Below, piece after piece: positions 23,892 through 31,580 of a stretch of 48,259 nucleotides of DNA. Origin of the DNA: Oscillospiraceae bacterium. GTDB lineage: Bacteria > Bacillota > Clostridia > Oscillospirales > CAG-272. The DNA is taken from assembly GCA_015063745.1 (NCBI GenBank), contig SVTO01000017.1, forward strand, positions 1-48,259. The letters run 5' to 3'. How positions within the stretch are numbered: the first letter of the stretch is position 1; each line of letters starts with the position of its first letter. The notes under the pieces were generated by a model, which worked only from the letters and a program-made list of their open reading frames with translations, was not told the DNA's origin and did not search any database. Position numbers and translations under genes: made by a program.

Positions 23892-24923
23892 TCAGCAGAT
23901 CACCGCACCGCCGATGACAATGTCATCCTCATACAGTACCGCAAACTGCCCCGGTGAAGGCGCACGCTGGGGAAGGTCGAATTCCACCAGAATCCCACCC
24001 TCCGTTTGCCATATCCGGGCATCCGCTTCCCTGTGGGCATACCGGAGCTTGACCCGACAGCGGTATCCGTCCGTCAGCCTGTCCGCCGCCTGCAGATTCA
24101 GATCCCGGCACAGCACCTTTGTCTGCATCAGCCGGTCTTCATCCCCCAGTACGACCCGGTTGGTGACCGCATCCTTGGACAGTACAAAAATATGCCGCCC
24201 CATGGAAATCCCGAGCCCCTTCCGCTGGCCGATCGTGTAGCACTGATGCCCCTTGTGCATACCGAGCCTCCTGCCGCTTTCGTCCACATATTCTCCGGGA
24301 ACAGGGGCGCCTCCCGTGAACCGGGTCAGAAAGCCCACATAATCCCCGTCGGGGACAAAACAGATGTCCTGGCTGTCACTCTTGCGTGCGGTCACAAAGC
24401 CTCTCTCCGCGGCAATTTCCCGTACCTGCGCCTTTGTGTATTCGCCCAGCGGGAAAACACACCGCTGCAGCTGATCGGGCGAGAGCATGGCCAGTACATA
24501 ACTCTGGTCTTTGCCTGTATCGGCCGCCTTCTGTACCAGCGCACGGTCCCCCTGCCGGCAGATCCGGGCATAATGACCTGTCGCAACACCGTCATATCCC
24601 CGCTTCACCGCCTCGTCCAAAAGAAAACCGAACTTGATCTCCCGGTTGCAGATCACACAGGGATTGGGCGTGTACCCCTTCGCATACGCATCGGCAAAAT
24701 ATTCCATTACCTGACGGCGGAAAATCTCCCGACAGTCCACCGCCTCATGGGCGATCCCCAGCTTTTCACAGACCTGCGCGGCATCGGCGGCATTACGCTC
24801 GTCCCCCTCACCGCCCAGCATGGATAAGGTCATCCCGCCGCAGGCCGGAAAATGCTCTCTGACCAGCGAAGCCGCCGCACTGCTGTCCACACCGCCGCTC
24901 ATGGCTATACAAATGTTCTTCAT
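23892..24923 (-). CDS. mnmA: tRNA-specific 2-thiouridylase MnmA
   Basis: MnmA uses ATP and a persulfide to thiolate U34 of Lys, Glu and Gln tRNAs. The 343-residue protein has the PP-loop SGGVDSS at 9-15, the catalytic Cys89 in NPCVICN and the second catalytic Cys188 in SQDICFVP. It is a little shorter than the usual ~360 residues because the loop after the PP-loop is compact. Its ATG overlaps the stop of the upstream TtcA-like gene by four bases, so the two are translationally coupled. The sulfur donor (IscS) is not in the window. Confidence 0.96.
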   Translation of the reverse strand: MKNICIAMSGGVDSSAAASLVREHFPACGGMTLSMLGGEGDERNAADAAQVCEKLGIAHEAVDCREIFRRQVMEYFADAYAKGYTPNPCVICNREIKFGFLLDEAVKRGYDGVATGHYARICRQGDRALVQKAADTGKDQSYVLAMLSPDQLQRCVFPLGEYTKAQVREIAAERGFVTARKSDSQDICFVPDGDYVGFLTRFTGGAPVPGEYVDESGRRLGMHKGHQCYTIGQRKGLGISMGRHIFVLSKDAVTNRVVLGDEDRLMQTKVLCRDLNLQAADRLTDGYRCRVKLRYAHREADARIWQTEGGILVEFDLPQRAPSPGQFAVLYEDDIVIGGAVIC

Positions 24924-25762
24924 TCCGAATCGAAATCCTCCAGAAAGGAATGCATCTCACCGTGAAGCTTGTAGCTTACAAGCGTATCCACATTGGCCCG
25001 GTGGATGCTGTTGAATATGTTTTTCTCAATACAGGGATTGGTCTTTTTCAGTTCTCTGATCAGGCTTTTCGTCTCCCGGCGCTTGGATTTTTCCTCATCC
25101 ACGGCCGCCGCTTCCGTCAGCTTGCAGGCACAGGCAAGAAAATGCAGATCATTGTAGTGTGCCCAGTTGATGATGGCATCCTCGTGTACCTTGTACAGGG
25201 GACGGATCAGATCCATGCCTTCAAAATTCGTGCTGTGCAGCTTGGGCAGCATCCCCTGAATCTGGGAACCCCAGAGCATCCCCATCAGCGTCGTCTCGAT
25301 CACATCGGAAAAATGATGCCCCAGCGCAATCTTGTTGCATCCCAGCTCCTTCGCATAGCTGTACAGATGCCCCCTGCGCATCCGGGCACAGAGATAACAG
25401 GGCGACTTGTCCGTTTTCGCCGTTACCCCGAAAATGTTCGTCTCAAATATCCGTACCGGCAGCTCCAGCAGCGCAGCGTTTTCCTCCAGCCGCCGCCGGT
25501 TTTCGGCACTGTAGCCCGGGTCCATGACAATGTACTCCACATCAAAGGGTACATCGGAATGGGCCTGCAGCTGCTTCATCAGAACCCCCAGGATCGCCGA
25601 ATCCTTCCCGCCGGACATACATACACCGATTTTGTCCCCCGCGGAGATCAGCTCGTATTCCTTGATCGCCGCAATAAAAGGCGCCCAGACCGTCTTGCGG
25701 TAGGTCTTGAGAATACTGCGGATCGCCTTTTCCGCCGGAGAGAATTCCACCTGCTTACTCAT
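24920..25762 (-). CDS. TtcA-like PP-loop tRNA thiolation protein
   Basis: A 280-residue PP-loop ATPase with SGGKDS at 50-55, the cluster motif CYLC at 122-125 and Cys211/Cys213 further on, matching the CxxC plus one Cys that hold a 4Fe-4S cluster in TtcA. TtcA makes 2-thiocytidine at position 32 of some tRNAs. A related role on another nucleotide is possible. The start at 25762 has GGGGGAG six bases upstream and overlaps the tcdA stop by eight bases. It sits between tcdA and mnmA, so the three form a tRNA-modification operon. Confidence 0.85.
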   Translation of the reverse strand: MSKQVEFSPAEKAIRSILKTYRKTVWAPFIAAIKEYELISAGDKIGVCMSGGKDSAILGVLMKQLQAHSDVPFDVEYIVMDPGYSAENRRRLEENAALLELPVRIFETNIFGVTAKTDKSPCYLCARMRRGHLYSYAKELGCNKIALGHHFSDVIETTLMGMLWGSQIQGMLPKLHSTNFEGMDLIRPLYKVHEDAIINWAHYNDLHFLACACKLTEAAAVDEEKSKRRETKSLIRELKKTNPCIEKNIFNSIHRANVDTLVSYKLHGEMHSFLEDFDSE

Positions 25763-26519
25763 GACATTCTCCCCCATTCTCCGCCGCTTCCCTCGGAATC
25801 CCGGCAATCAGCTCCCTGATCACCTCACCGGCTGCCAGCAGTCCGCATACGGGAGGGACAAAGGAAATGGATGCCGGCGGAATTTTGCCGTGGGCGGATT
25901 CGGCGTGCAGGGGCTTCATGGGCGGCGTGGGAGAATAGACAACCTTGAGCTTCTTCACCCCGCGCTTTTTCAGCTCCCGCCGCATAACAGCCGCCAGAGG
26001 ACAGGTGTTGGTCTTGTAAATATCCGTCACCACAAACTGCCCGGCGTCCAGCTTGTTTCCGGTTCCCATGGCGGAAATCACGGGTGTTCCGACCCGGATC
26101 CCTTCCTCCGCAATGGACAGCTTGGCCGTCACGGTGTCAATGGCATCTATAATATAATCAAAAGAGGCAAAATCGAATTCCCCGGCCAGTTCGGGCATAT
26201 AGAAGCACCGGCGTTCGTGGATCACACAGTCGGGACGGATCGCCCGGAACCGTAGAGCCGCCGCTTCCGTCTTGAACATCCCCACGGTGTTCATATCCGC
26301 AATGATCTGCCGGTTGATGTTGGACAGAGCCACCGTATCGGGATCCACAAGGGTAATCTCCCCGACCCCGGCACGTACAAGCGCTTCCGCCGCATACCCG
26401 CCGACACCGCCGACCCCGAACACGCAGACATGGGCTTTCTTCAGCCGTTCCGCCGCCGCCGACCCGATGAGCTGCTCCGTACGGGACGCAGCTTCCTTTA
26501 TACGTAAATCTTCGTTCAT
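25755..26519 (-). CDS. tcdA: tRNA threonylcarbamoyladenosine dehydratase TcdA (ThiF/E1-like)
   Basis: TcdA cyclises threonylcarbamoyladenosine at tRNA position 37 with ATP. The 254-residue E1-like protein has the nucleotide-binding GVGGVGGYAAEAL from residue 35, the DPDTVALSNINRQ block at 59-71 that is characteristic of the TcdA/HesA/ThiF family, and YIIDAIDTV near 124-132. The TNTCP segment with its Cys is near 178. It begins the operon and has a strong promoter. AGGAGA lies just ahead of the ATG. Confidence 0.9.
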   Translation of the reverse strand: MNEDLRIKEAASRTEQLIGSAAAERLKKAHVCVFGVGGVGGYAAEALVRAGVGEITLVDPDTVALSNINRQIIADMNTVGMFKTEAAALRFRAIRPDCVIHERRCFYMPELAGEFDFASFDYIIDAIDTVTAKLSIAEEGIRVGTPVISAMGTGNKLDAGQFVVTDIYKTNTCPLAAVMRRELKKRGVKKLKVVYSPTPPMKPLHAESAHGKIPPASISFVPPVCGLLAAGEVIRELIAGIPREAAENGGECHE

Positions 26520-26546
26520 GTGTTGTCTCCTATGTGGTATAAGAAT

Positions 26547-26575
26547 ATTATACGGGTTTGTGGAAGGGTTGTCAA
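26547..26575 (-). promoter_or_regulatory. Promoter of the tRNA-modification operon
   Basis: TTGACA (26570-26575 on the minus strand), a 17-bp spacer and TATAAT (26547-26552), a perfect consensus. Confidence 0.92.
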
Positions 26576-26678
26576 GGAGATAATGTGCAGAGGTGGGGGT
26601 TCGCTTTACAGCGGGACAGTGCTCTTTGCATCTTCGTCAGGCTTTTTTAGAAAAAACTCTGTCTTCCCAAATAAAAAA

Positions 26679-26711
26679 CTCCGGTTACCGTAATGCAGAC
26701 AGAAACCGGAG
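26679..26711 (-). terminator. Terminator after the SGNH hydrolase
   Basis: On the minus strand CTCCGGTT / AACCGGAG followed by six T residues, about 110 bp after the stop. Confidence 0.75.
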
Positions 26712-26817
26712 ATATAGAGCTGTTACAGGCAGAGGAGGATACGTTCGGTGATACTGTTTCGTGTGCCGGATCCCCCGTCAGTGTCCGGCCGCATTTTTCC
26801 TGTATTTCAAAGGATTT

Positions 26818-27480
26818 TCAGAATTCCCGGGCGGTTCTGCGCAGCGCATCTCCCTGCTCCGCCGTTACACCTTCGGGAAGGAAACTGCCGGTAAAATCTT
26901 CGCCGGTGATGGTCTTGAAGAACAGACAGGCCGCCAGATAGGAGCCGCAGGGAGAGGGATGAAAATCGTCCGGCATATACAGATCGATGGCGGGACAGGT
27001 CTCCATGGAACGAAGGAATGCTTCTCCTGCACGTACTCTTAGAGCACCGTGATCCTCCGCCGCTTTTTTGTAGGACGCAGTCAGACCCTCCAGCATCTGC
27101 ATATAACTCATGCCGGTGCCGGAAAGCTTTTCGGTGTTGTCCCTGTAGGCCCATGTGCTGTAGAAGATCAGCTTCGCATGATGTCCTTCCATGCAGGACA
27201 GAATTTTGTCCACGGAAGCGAAAAATGCTTCGGGATTACCGGCGGGCTGGAAACTCTGATCCTGGAGAACAATGTAGTCCCAGTCAGCCGCGGGATAGTT
27301 TTCCGCAAAGATCCGACCGTGTTCACTGTCGGGAACGGTATACTGGGACAGATAGGAACCACCCTTGAGAATCCGCCCCGGACAAAGCTCCCTGCCGGTT
27401 TCCGCAAACATAGCCTGCAGCATGGCGGGCAGATCATTGTAATATGTAAAACTGTTGCCGATAAAAAGAATATTTGTCAT
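26818..27480 (-). CDS. SGNH-type hydrolase (DUF4886-like)
   Basis: A 220-residue esterase or lipase of the SGNH fold. IGNSFTYYN puts the nucleophile at Ser10, the oxyanion Gly is in LKGGSY near 39-43, and LQDQSF near 72-77 holds the block III residue. The dyad is Asp171 and His174 in DDFHPS. No signal peptide. It lies 24 bp after rhaM in the same orientation, so it is probably part of a small sugar-linked operon. Similarity to DUF4886 is from memory of the pattern. Confidence 0.82.
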   Translation of the reverse strand: MTNILFIGNSFTYYNDLPAMLQAMFAETGRELCPGRILKGGSYLSQYTVPDSEHGRIFAENYPAADWDYIVLQDQSFQPAGNPEAFFASVDKILSCMEGHHAKLIFYSTWAYRDNTEKLSGTGMSYMQMLEGLTASYKKAAEDHGALRVRAGEAFLRSMETCPAIDLYMPDDFHPSPCGSYLAACLFFKTITGEDFTGSFLPEGVTAEQGDALRRTAREF

Positions 27481-27504
27481 AATGCCTTAACCTTTCATAA
27501 TGCC

Positions 27505-27825
27505 TTAACCTTCAAAATCAAAAACTTTCTTCAGAAGCGGCTGTGCACCGGTGACAGGGTCTTTTTCCATGATCAGAATATCGCTCATGTATTCGTCCCA
27601 CTTCTTCACGGCAGGACTTTCGTTCTGTACCTTCGCTGCGTGTTCCACACCGTACTTGCATTCGTAGTAGCCGAACAGTTCGTGACCCACGTTCCAGATG
27701 GTGTAATTGCATACACCGGCTTCGCGGAACATTTCCTTCATATCTTCGGGAAGATTATCGTGCCGGCGGATGTATTCCTCCATGCAGCCTTCCTTGACTC
27801 TTGCTCTCCATGCATATTTTTCCAT
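27505..27825 (-). CDS. rhaM: L-rhamnose mutarotase-like protein
   Basis: A 106-residue alpha/beta barrel dimer family that interconverts anomers of rhamnose. Tyr18 and His22 are in the positions used for catalysis in E. coli RhaM, and NYTIWNVGHELFGYYEC fits the family. The start at 27825 follows AAGGAGA by six bases. No rhamnose isomerase, kinase or aldolase gene is here; instead an SGNH hydrolase follows and a small membrane protein precedes, so the sugar could be another deoxyhexose. Confidence 0.82.
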   Translation of the reverse strand: MEKYAWRARVKEGCMEEYIRRHDNLPEDMKEMFREAGVCNYTIWNVGHELFGYYECKYGVEHAAKVQNESPAVKKWDEYMSDILIMEKDPVTGAQPLLKKVFDFEG

Positions 27826-27905
27826 GGTGCTTCTCCTTGATGAAATGAATTTTCCGTATACGGATAAAAAACGGATTGACAAAAGCTCTGCCCTGTCCCG
27901 GGGAC

Positions 27906-28343
27906 TCATTCGATGTTTTTTACGACCTCGTCAATGGACTTTGTGTTGGCCAGACATACCATGAGCAGAACGAAATCGATCAGGAATATAATGCTCCAGC
28001 CGCCTAAGAACGGAACCGGTACCGCAATCCCGCAGGCCAGCAGAATACTGAGTACGATCATAAGCACCCGTCCGGTACGCTTGGACATCAGAATCATGCC
28101 CACAAAGCCGAGCACCGCACACAGTCCCATCAGAACCATGCCCACGATCATCCATTTCTTTGCCGCGCCCATCGCCAGACCCAGAGCCGCACAGGAAATG
28201 CCGGGCATAAAGTACAGAAGCATGCCCACACAGGCCAGTATGTAGCGATGCTGACGCTTGGCCGCCGCATTGTATGCCTTTTCTTCCGGTGTCAGCGGCT
28301 TTTCTTCCGGCTGATTTGTTTTTTTCTTGTTCGGTTTTGCCAT
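27906..28343 (-). CDS. Small integral membrane protein, hypothetical
   Basis: A 145-residue protein with a Lys/Pro/Glu-rich cytoplasmic N-terminus of about 35 residues and four hydrophobic segments, near 36-58, 63-85, 92-107 and 112-132. I do not recognise a family. The start at 28343 has GAGAGG six bases upstream; a frame from 28397 would include the promoter. It is the first gene of the transcript that continues into rhaM. Confidence 0.7.
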   Translation of the reverse strand: MAKPNKKKTNQPEEKPLTPEEKAYNAAAKRQHRYILACVGMLLYFMPGISCAALGLAMGAAKKWMIVGMVLMGLCAVLGFVGMILMSKRTGRVLMIVLSILLACGIAVPVPFLGGWSIIFLIDFVLLMVCLANTKSIDEVVKNIE

Positions 28344-28385
28344 ACTTATACCTCTCGGTTCTCGAAGAAATTTTCTCATACCCTT

Positions 28386-28414
28386 AGTATACCACATTTT
28401 TCCCCGGAAGTACA
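28386..28414 (-). promoter_or_regulatory. Promoter of the membrane protein-rhaM-SGNH operon
   Basis: An extended -10, TGGTATACT on the minus strand (-10 at 28386-28391), with a weak -35 TGTACT at 28409-28414. Confidence 0.6.
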
Positions 28415-28509
28415 GTCCTTCAGGTGAACATCGGATGAATTTTTATCCTGTGCCGACAATTCCCGACCCCCTCCCGCCTCCCTCCTCCGACAGCGCGGAA
28501 ATCCCCCTT

Positions 28510-28750
28510 TTTTCCACATATCCACAACCATGTGGAAAACCGGTTTTCCAAAATCTTTGGATTTCTCCCCGCCTGTGGAAAACTCACCCCCCCATACCCC
28601 GTAAATTCCGCAATTTCCGTCATTTCCCGGGTTTTGACACAATATATCGGGGTGGTTTTCCCCTGAGTTCTCCACAACCTGTGGAAAACTTCGTGGGAAA
28701 ACCCGGTGGATTTCGGATTTTGCGGCGTTTTTCCACATGAGTTTTCCACA
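28510..28750. promoter_or_regulatory. Cluster of six DnaA-box-like 9-mers
   Basis: The 9-mer TTTTCCACA occurs on the plus strand at 28510, 28729 and 28742 and on the minus strand at 28531, 28574 and 28680 (as TGTGGAAAA). It fits the relaxed DnaA box TTWTNCACA. Near matches ATATCCACA (28518) and TTCTCCACA (28668) add to the cluster. Random expectation for one exact 9-mer on both strands in this length is about 0.002. Several boxes are arranged as inverted pairs. The 28,400-28,950 stretch has no gene and is C-rich. No dnaA or dnaN is nearby, so a chromosomal origin is not shown. Confidence 0.65.
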
Positions 28751-28953
28751 GGTTGTGGGAAATTTGTAGTACAAACCCGTTTCCCGGTCGGAAATTCCCC
28801 CGCAGAACGGATTTTTATACAGCCCCCCGTTTCGCGGCCGGGTATGGGGAAAAAGGGCCCCGCTTCCCCGCGATTTTCCCCCAGAGGCATAATTGCACAG
28901 AAAAACCATATAAAACAACGGATTTCCTATGGAAAAAACAGGCACTGCAGGTA

Positions 28954-28982
28954 TTGCATTTTCCGGAGAAATGTGGTATACT
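28954..28982 (+). promoter_or_regulatory. Promoter of the rimP-infB operon
   Basis: TTGCAT (28954-28959), a 17-bp spacer ending TGG, and TATACT (28977-28982). Confidence 0.88.
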
Positions 28983-29008
28983 ATATACCGTAGAGTTTAA
29001 GGTATCAG

Positions 29009-29038
29009 GAGAGTGGGCTTTCGAAAGAGTCCACTCTC
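29009..29038 (+). promoter_or_regulatory. Leader hairpin of the rimP operon
   Basis: GAGAGTGG (29009-29016) pairs with CCACTCTC (29031-29038), followed by TTGTTT. A hairpin of this type before rimP is common in Firmicutes and may act as an attenuator of the nusA operon. A regulatory role here is inferred. Confidence 0.65.
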
Positions 29039-29088
29039 TTGTTTATAAAACAGCAAACGCAGCCCGTCTGCTGAAAATGAGGTAATAC

Positions 29089-29559
29089 ATGAAAACAAAA
29101 AAGCCCATAGCACAGATCGTATGGGAACTGGCCGAACCGGTGGCCGCATCCCTTTCCTACCGCCTGTGGGACGTGGAATACGTCAAGGAAGGCGCGGACT
29201 GGGTGCTGCGTATCACCATCGATACGGATAACGAAGGCGGCATCGGTATCGACGACTGCGAAAAGATGCACTACGCCATCGACCCGCTGCTGGATGAAGC
29301 CGACCCCATCGAAGGCGCCTACAACCTGGAGATTTCCTCCCCCGGTCTGGAACGCACCCTGACCCGCCCGGAACATTTTGAAATGATGATGGGCAAAAAA
29401 GTCACCGCCAGATGCTTCACCGCCATTAACGGCAGCCGCATCTTCACCGGTACCCTCACATACGCCGACAGCGAAAAAATCACCGTCGAAACGGAAGCCG
29501 GCCCCGTGGATCTGCCGAAGAAAGCAGTTTCCAAAACCGAAACCGTGTACGACTGGTAA
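29089..29559 (+). CDS. rimP: Ribosome maturation factor RimP
   Basis: RimP assists assembly of the 30S subunit. The 156-residue protein has the N-terminal alpha/beta domain with WDVEYVKEG and VLRITIDTD, the central EGAYNLEISSPGLERTLTRPEHF that is the family's best conserved block, and a C-terminal SH3-like domain. It begins the rimP-nusA-ylxR-ylxQ-infB operon. ATGAGG stands close before the ATG. Confidence 0.96.
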   Translation: MKTKKPIAQIVWELAEPVAASLSYRLWDVEYVKEGADWVLRITIDTDNEGGIGIDDCEKMHYAIDPLLDEADPIEGAYNLEISSPGLERTLTRPEHFEMMMGKKVTARCFTAINGSRIFTGTLTYADSEKITVETEAGPVDLPKKAVSKTETVYDW

Positions 29560-29697
29560 ATATACCGTCCCGCCGGGTGCGCGTAAGTCCCCGGAAATCA
29601 AACAAACCGTTAATCTGAAAGTTTTTGAAGTGGGGTCTGCGGATGGATTTTGAAAAATCCGTCCCGAAGAACTCCCCGAAAGAAAGGATACATCATC

Positions 29698-30735
29698 ATG
29701 AATGCAGAGCTGTTTGAAGCTTTGGAGCTGCTCGAAAAGACAAAGGGCATTCCCGTCAGTTATATGCTTGAGAAGGTAGAGGCTGCACTGCAGTCCGCTT
29801 TCAAGAAGGAATACGGCACATCCGCCGTCCGGGTTGCGATCAATCCCGAAAAGAAGGATATGCGTGTATACCGTCAGAGAACCGTTGTGGAAGAAGTAAC
29901 CGATCCCAGATGCGAAATCTCCTATGAAGATGCCAAGAGCATCAGCAGACGGTATGAAATCGGCACGGTTGTGGAAGAAGAGATCAAGACCAAGAATTTC
30001 GGCAGAATCAGCGCCCAGACCGCCAAGCAGGTGATCGTGCAGGGCATCCGTGAAGCGGAAAAGTCCAACATCATCCGCGAATACGAAAAGAAGCGCGAAG
30101 AAGTGATCTCCGCCGTAGTCACCAAGCGTGACGACACCACCGGCAGCGTGGAAGTGGATACCGGTACAAGCACCGCATGGCTGCAGAAGGCCGATCAGAT
30201 CCCCGGCGAAGTACTGGAAGTGGGCGACCGCATCCGTGTATTTGTAACCGAAGTACGCAGAGAACTGGAAGGCAGCGGCCCTCTGGTAACCCTGTCCCGT
30301 ACCCATCCCAATATGCTCAAGCGTATGTTCGAAGCGGACATTCCCGAAATCGCAGACGGTACCGTACTGATCAAGGGCGTAGCCAGAGAAGCCGGCAGCC
30401 GTTCCAAGATCGCCGTACTGTCCAGAGATCCCGAAGTGGACGCAGTGGGCGCCTGCATCGGTAACCGCGGTATGCGTATCGGCGGTATCGTGGAAGAACT
30501 GCGCGGCGAAAAGATCGACGTAATCGCATTCTCCGAAAAGCCGGAAGAATTCATCGCCTCCGCCCTGTCTCCCGCCGCTGTTCTGGAAGTGGAATTCGAC
30601 GGTGAGAGAAGCGCAAAGGTAATCGTGGCCGGCGATCAGCTGTCCCTGGCAATCGGTAAGGAAGGTCAGAACGTACGTCTGGCCGCCAAGCTCACCGGCT
30701 GCAAAATTGATATTAAGGGCGTGAAACAGAACTGA
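29698..30735 (+). CDS. nusA: Transcription elongation factor NusA
   Basis: NusA binds RNA polymerase and controls pausing, termination and antitermination. The 345 residues comprise the N-terminal polymerase-binding domain (1-125), an S1 domain (near 135-200), and KH1/KH2 domains, seen in EGQNVRLAAKLTGCKIDI at the end and GACIGNRGMRIGGIVEEL before it. It stops after KH2 and lacks the acidic repeats of E. coli, as in other Firmicutes. The start at 29698 has AAAGGA upstream; an earlier ATG at 29650 is not supported. Confidence 0.97.
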   Translation: MNAELFEALELLEKTKGIPVSYMLEKVEAALQSAFKKEYGTSAVRVAINPEKKDMRVYRQRTVVEEVTDPRCEISYEDAKSISRRYEIGTVVEEEIKTKNFGRISAQTAKQVIVQGIREAEKSNIIREYEKKREEVISAVVTKRDDTTGSVEVDTGTSTAWLQKADQIPGEVLEVGDRIRVFVTEVRRELEGSGPLVTLSRTHPNMLKRMFEADIPEIADGTVLIKGVAREAGSRSKIAVLSRDPEVDAVGACIGNRGMRIGGIVEELRGEKIDVIAFSEKPEEFIASALSPAAVLEVEFDGERSAKVIVAGDQLSLAIGKEGQNVRLAAKLTGCKIDIKGVKQN

Positions 30736-31112
30736 TGGCAAAGACTGGACCGAAACCGAACAAAACCAAGGAACGCAAGGTTCCCGAAAGACGCTGTACC
30801 GGATGCGGCGGCACCTTTCCGAAGAAAGAGCTGATCCGCGTAGTCCGTGCCCCGGAAGCCAAGCCCGATGAAACCGGCAGTATCCCGGCAGCGGATGCGG
30901 CGGTACAGGGCAGAGTCTCCGTGGACTTCACCGGCAAGAAAGCGGGCAGAGGCGCGTACCTGTGTAAAAAGGAAGCCTGTCTGTCCAAGGCCCGGAAAGC
31001 CGGCAGACTCCACAGCTCCCTCCAGTGTGAGATCACCGATGAGGTGTACGAGGAGCTGGCGAAGGAGATCCGTCTGGCAGAAGCGGAAAACGACGGCGGA
31101 GACGAGGCATAA
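30735..31112 (+). CDS. ylxR: YlxR family RNA-binding protein (RnpM)
   Basis: A 125-residue protein with the family's PERRCTGCGGTFPKKELIRVVR start and GRGAYLCKKEACLSKARKAGRL end. YlxR (RnpM) of Bacillus subtilis binds RNase P RNA and modulates it. An insert near residues 45-65 makes it longer than the usual ~90. Its ATG shares one base with the nusA stop (TGATG), so translation is coupled. Confidence 0.92.
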   Translation: MAKTGPKPNKTKERKVPERRCTGCGGTFPKKELIRVVRAPEAKPDETGSIPAADAAVQGRVSVDFTGKKAGRGAYLCKKEACLSKARKAGRLHSSLQCEITDEVYEELAKEIRLAEAENDGGDEA

Positions 31113-31148
31113 ATTCCTCCGATGCCGGTATATCTGTAAGGAGTAAGC

Positions 31149-31580
31149 ATGACGAGGGAAGAACAGAACTTCGCCCGGTATCTCGGACTGTGCAGACGTG
31201 CAGGCGGGGTCGTGAGGGGCGGAGAAACCATTCTGCGGGCCGTCCGGTCGGAGAGTGCGGCAAAGAAACCCGCTCTTGTACTGATCGCATCGGACGCGTC
31301 GGACAGAACGGCGAAGCAGCTGGCAGACAAATGCCGGTATTACAAAGTACCCTGTTGCCGGACTGCCGCGGACAGCTTCCGCCTGGCAGAGATCACCGGA
31401 TTCACATCTCCCTGCGCAGCTCTGGGTGTACTCAGAGGAAGGGGACCGTCCCAGGCACTGCATGATGTATGCAAGACCCTGTGGCCGGACAGTTCTGCGG
31501 CACATGAAGATACACAACCAAACGATACAACAGAAACAAACGAACCGCTCGATAGAAAGGATGATGGAGAATGGCAATAA
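31149..31580 (+). CDS. ylxQ: L7Ae-family RNA-binding protein YlxQ
   Basis: A 143-residue member of the L7Ae/L30e/S12e/Gadd45 family that binds kink-turn RNA. The core runs from [22 protein letters not shown] through [17 protein letters not shown] to the Pro-Cys-Ala motif and ends near residue 105. The last ~38 residues are a polar, acidic tail not usual for the family. It overlaps the infB start by ten bases. Confidence 0.88.
   Translation: MTREEQNFARYLGLCRRAGGVVRGGETILRAVRSESAAKKPALVLIASDASDRTAKQLADKCRYYKVPCCRTAADSFRLAEITGFTSPCAALGVLRGRGPSQALHDVCKTLWPDSSAAHEDTQPNDTTETNEPLDRKDDGEWQ

Noticed and set aside
28510..28750. Definite chromosomal origin oriC
   Set aside because: Boxes are clustered, but no dnaA, dnaN, rpmH or gyrB is near, gene direction shows no clean switch over the window, and no obvious AT-rich unwinding element is seen.
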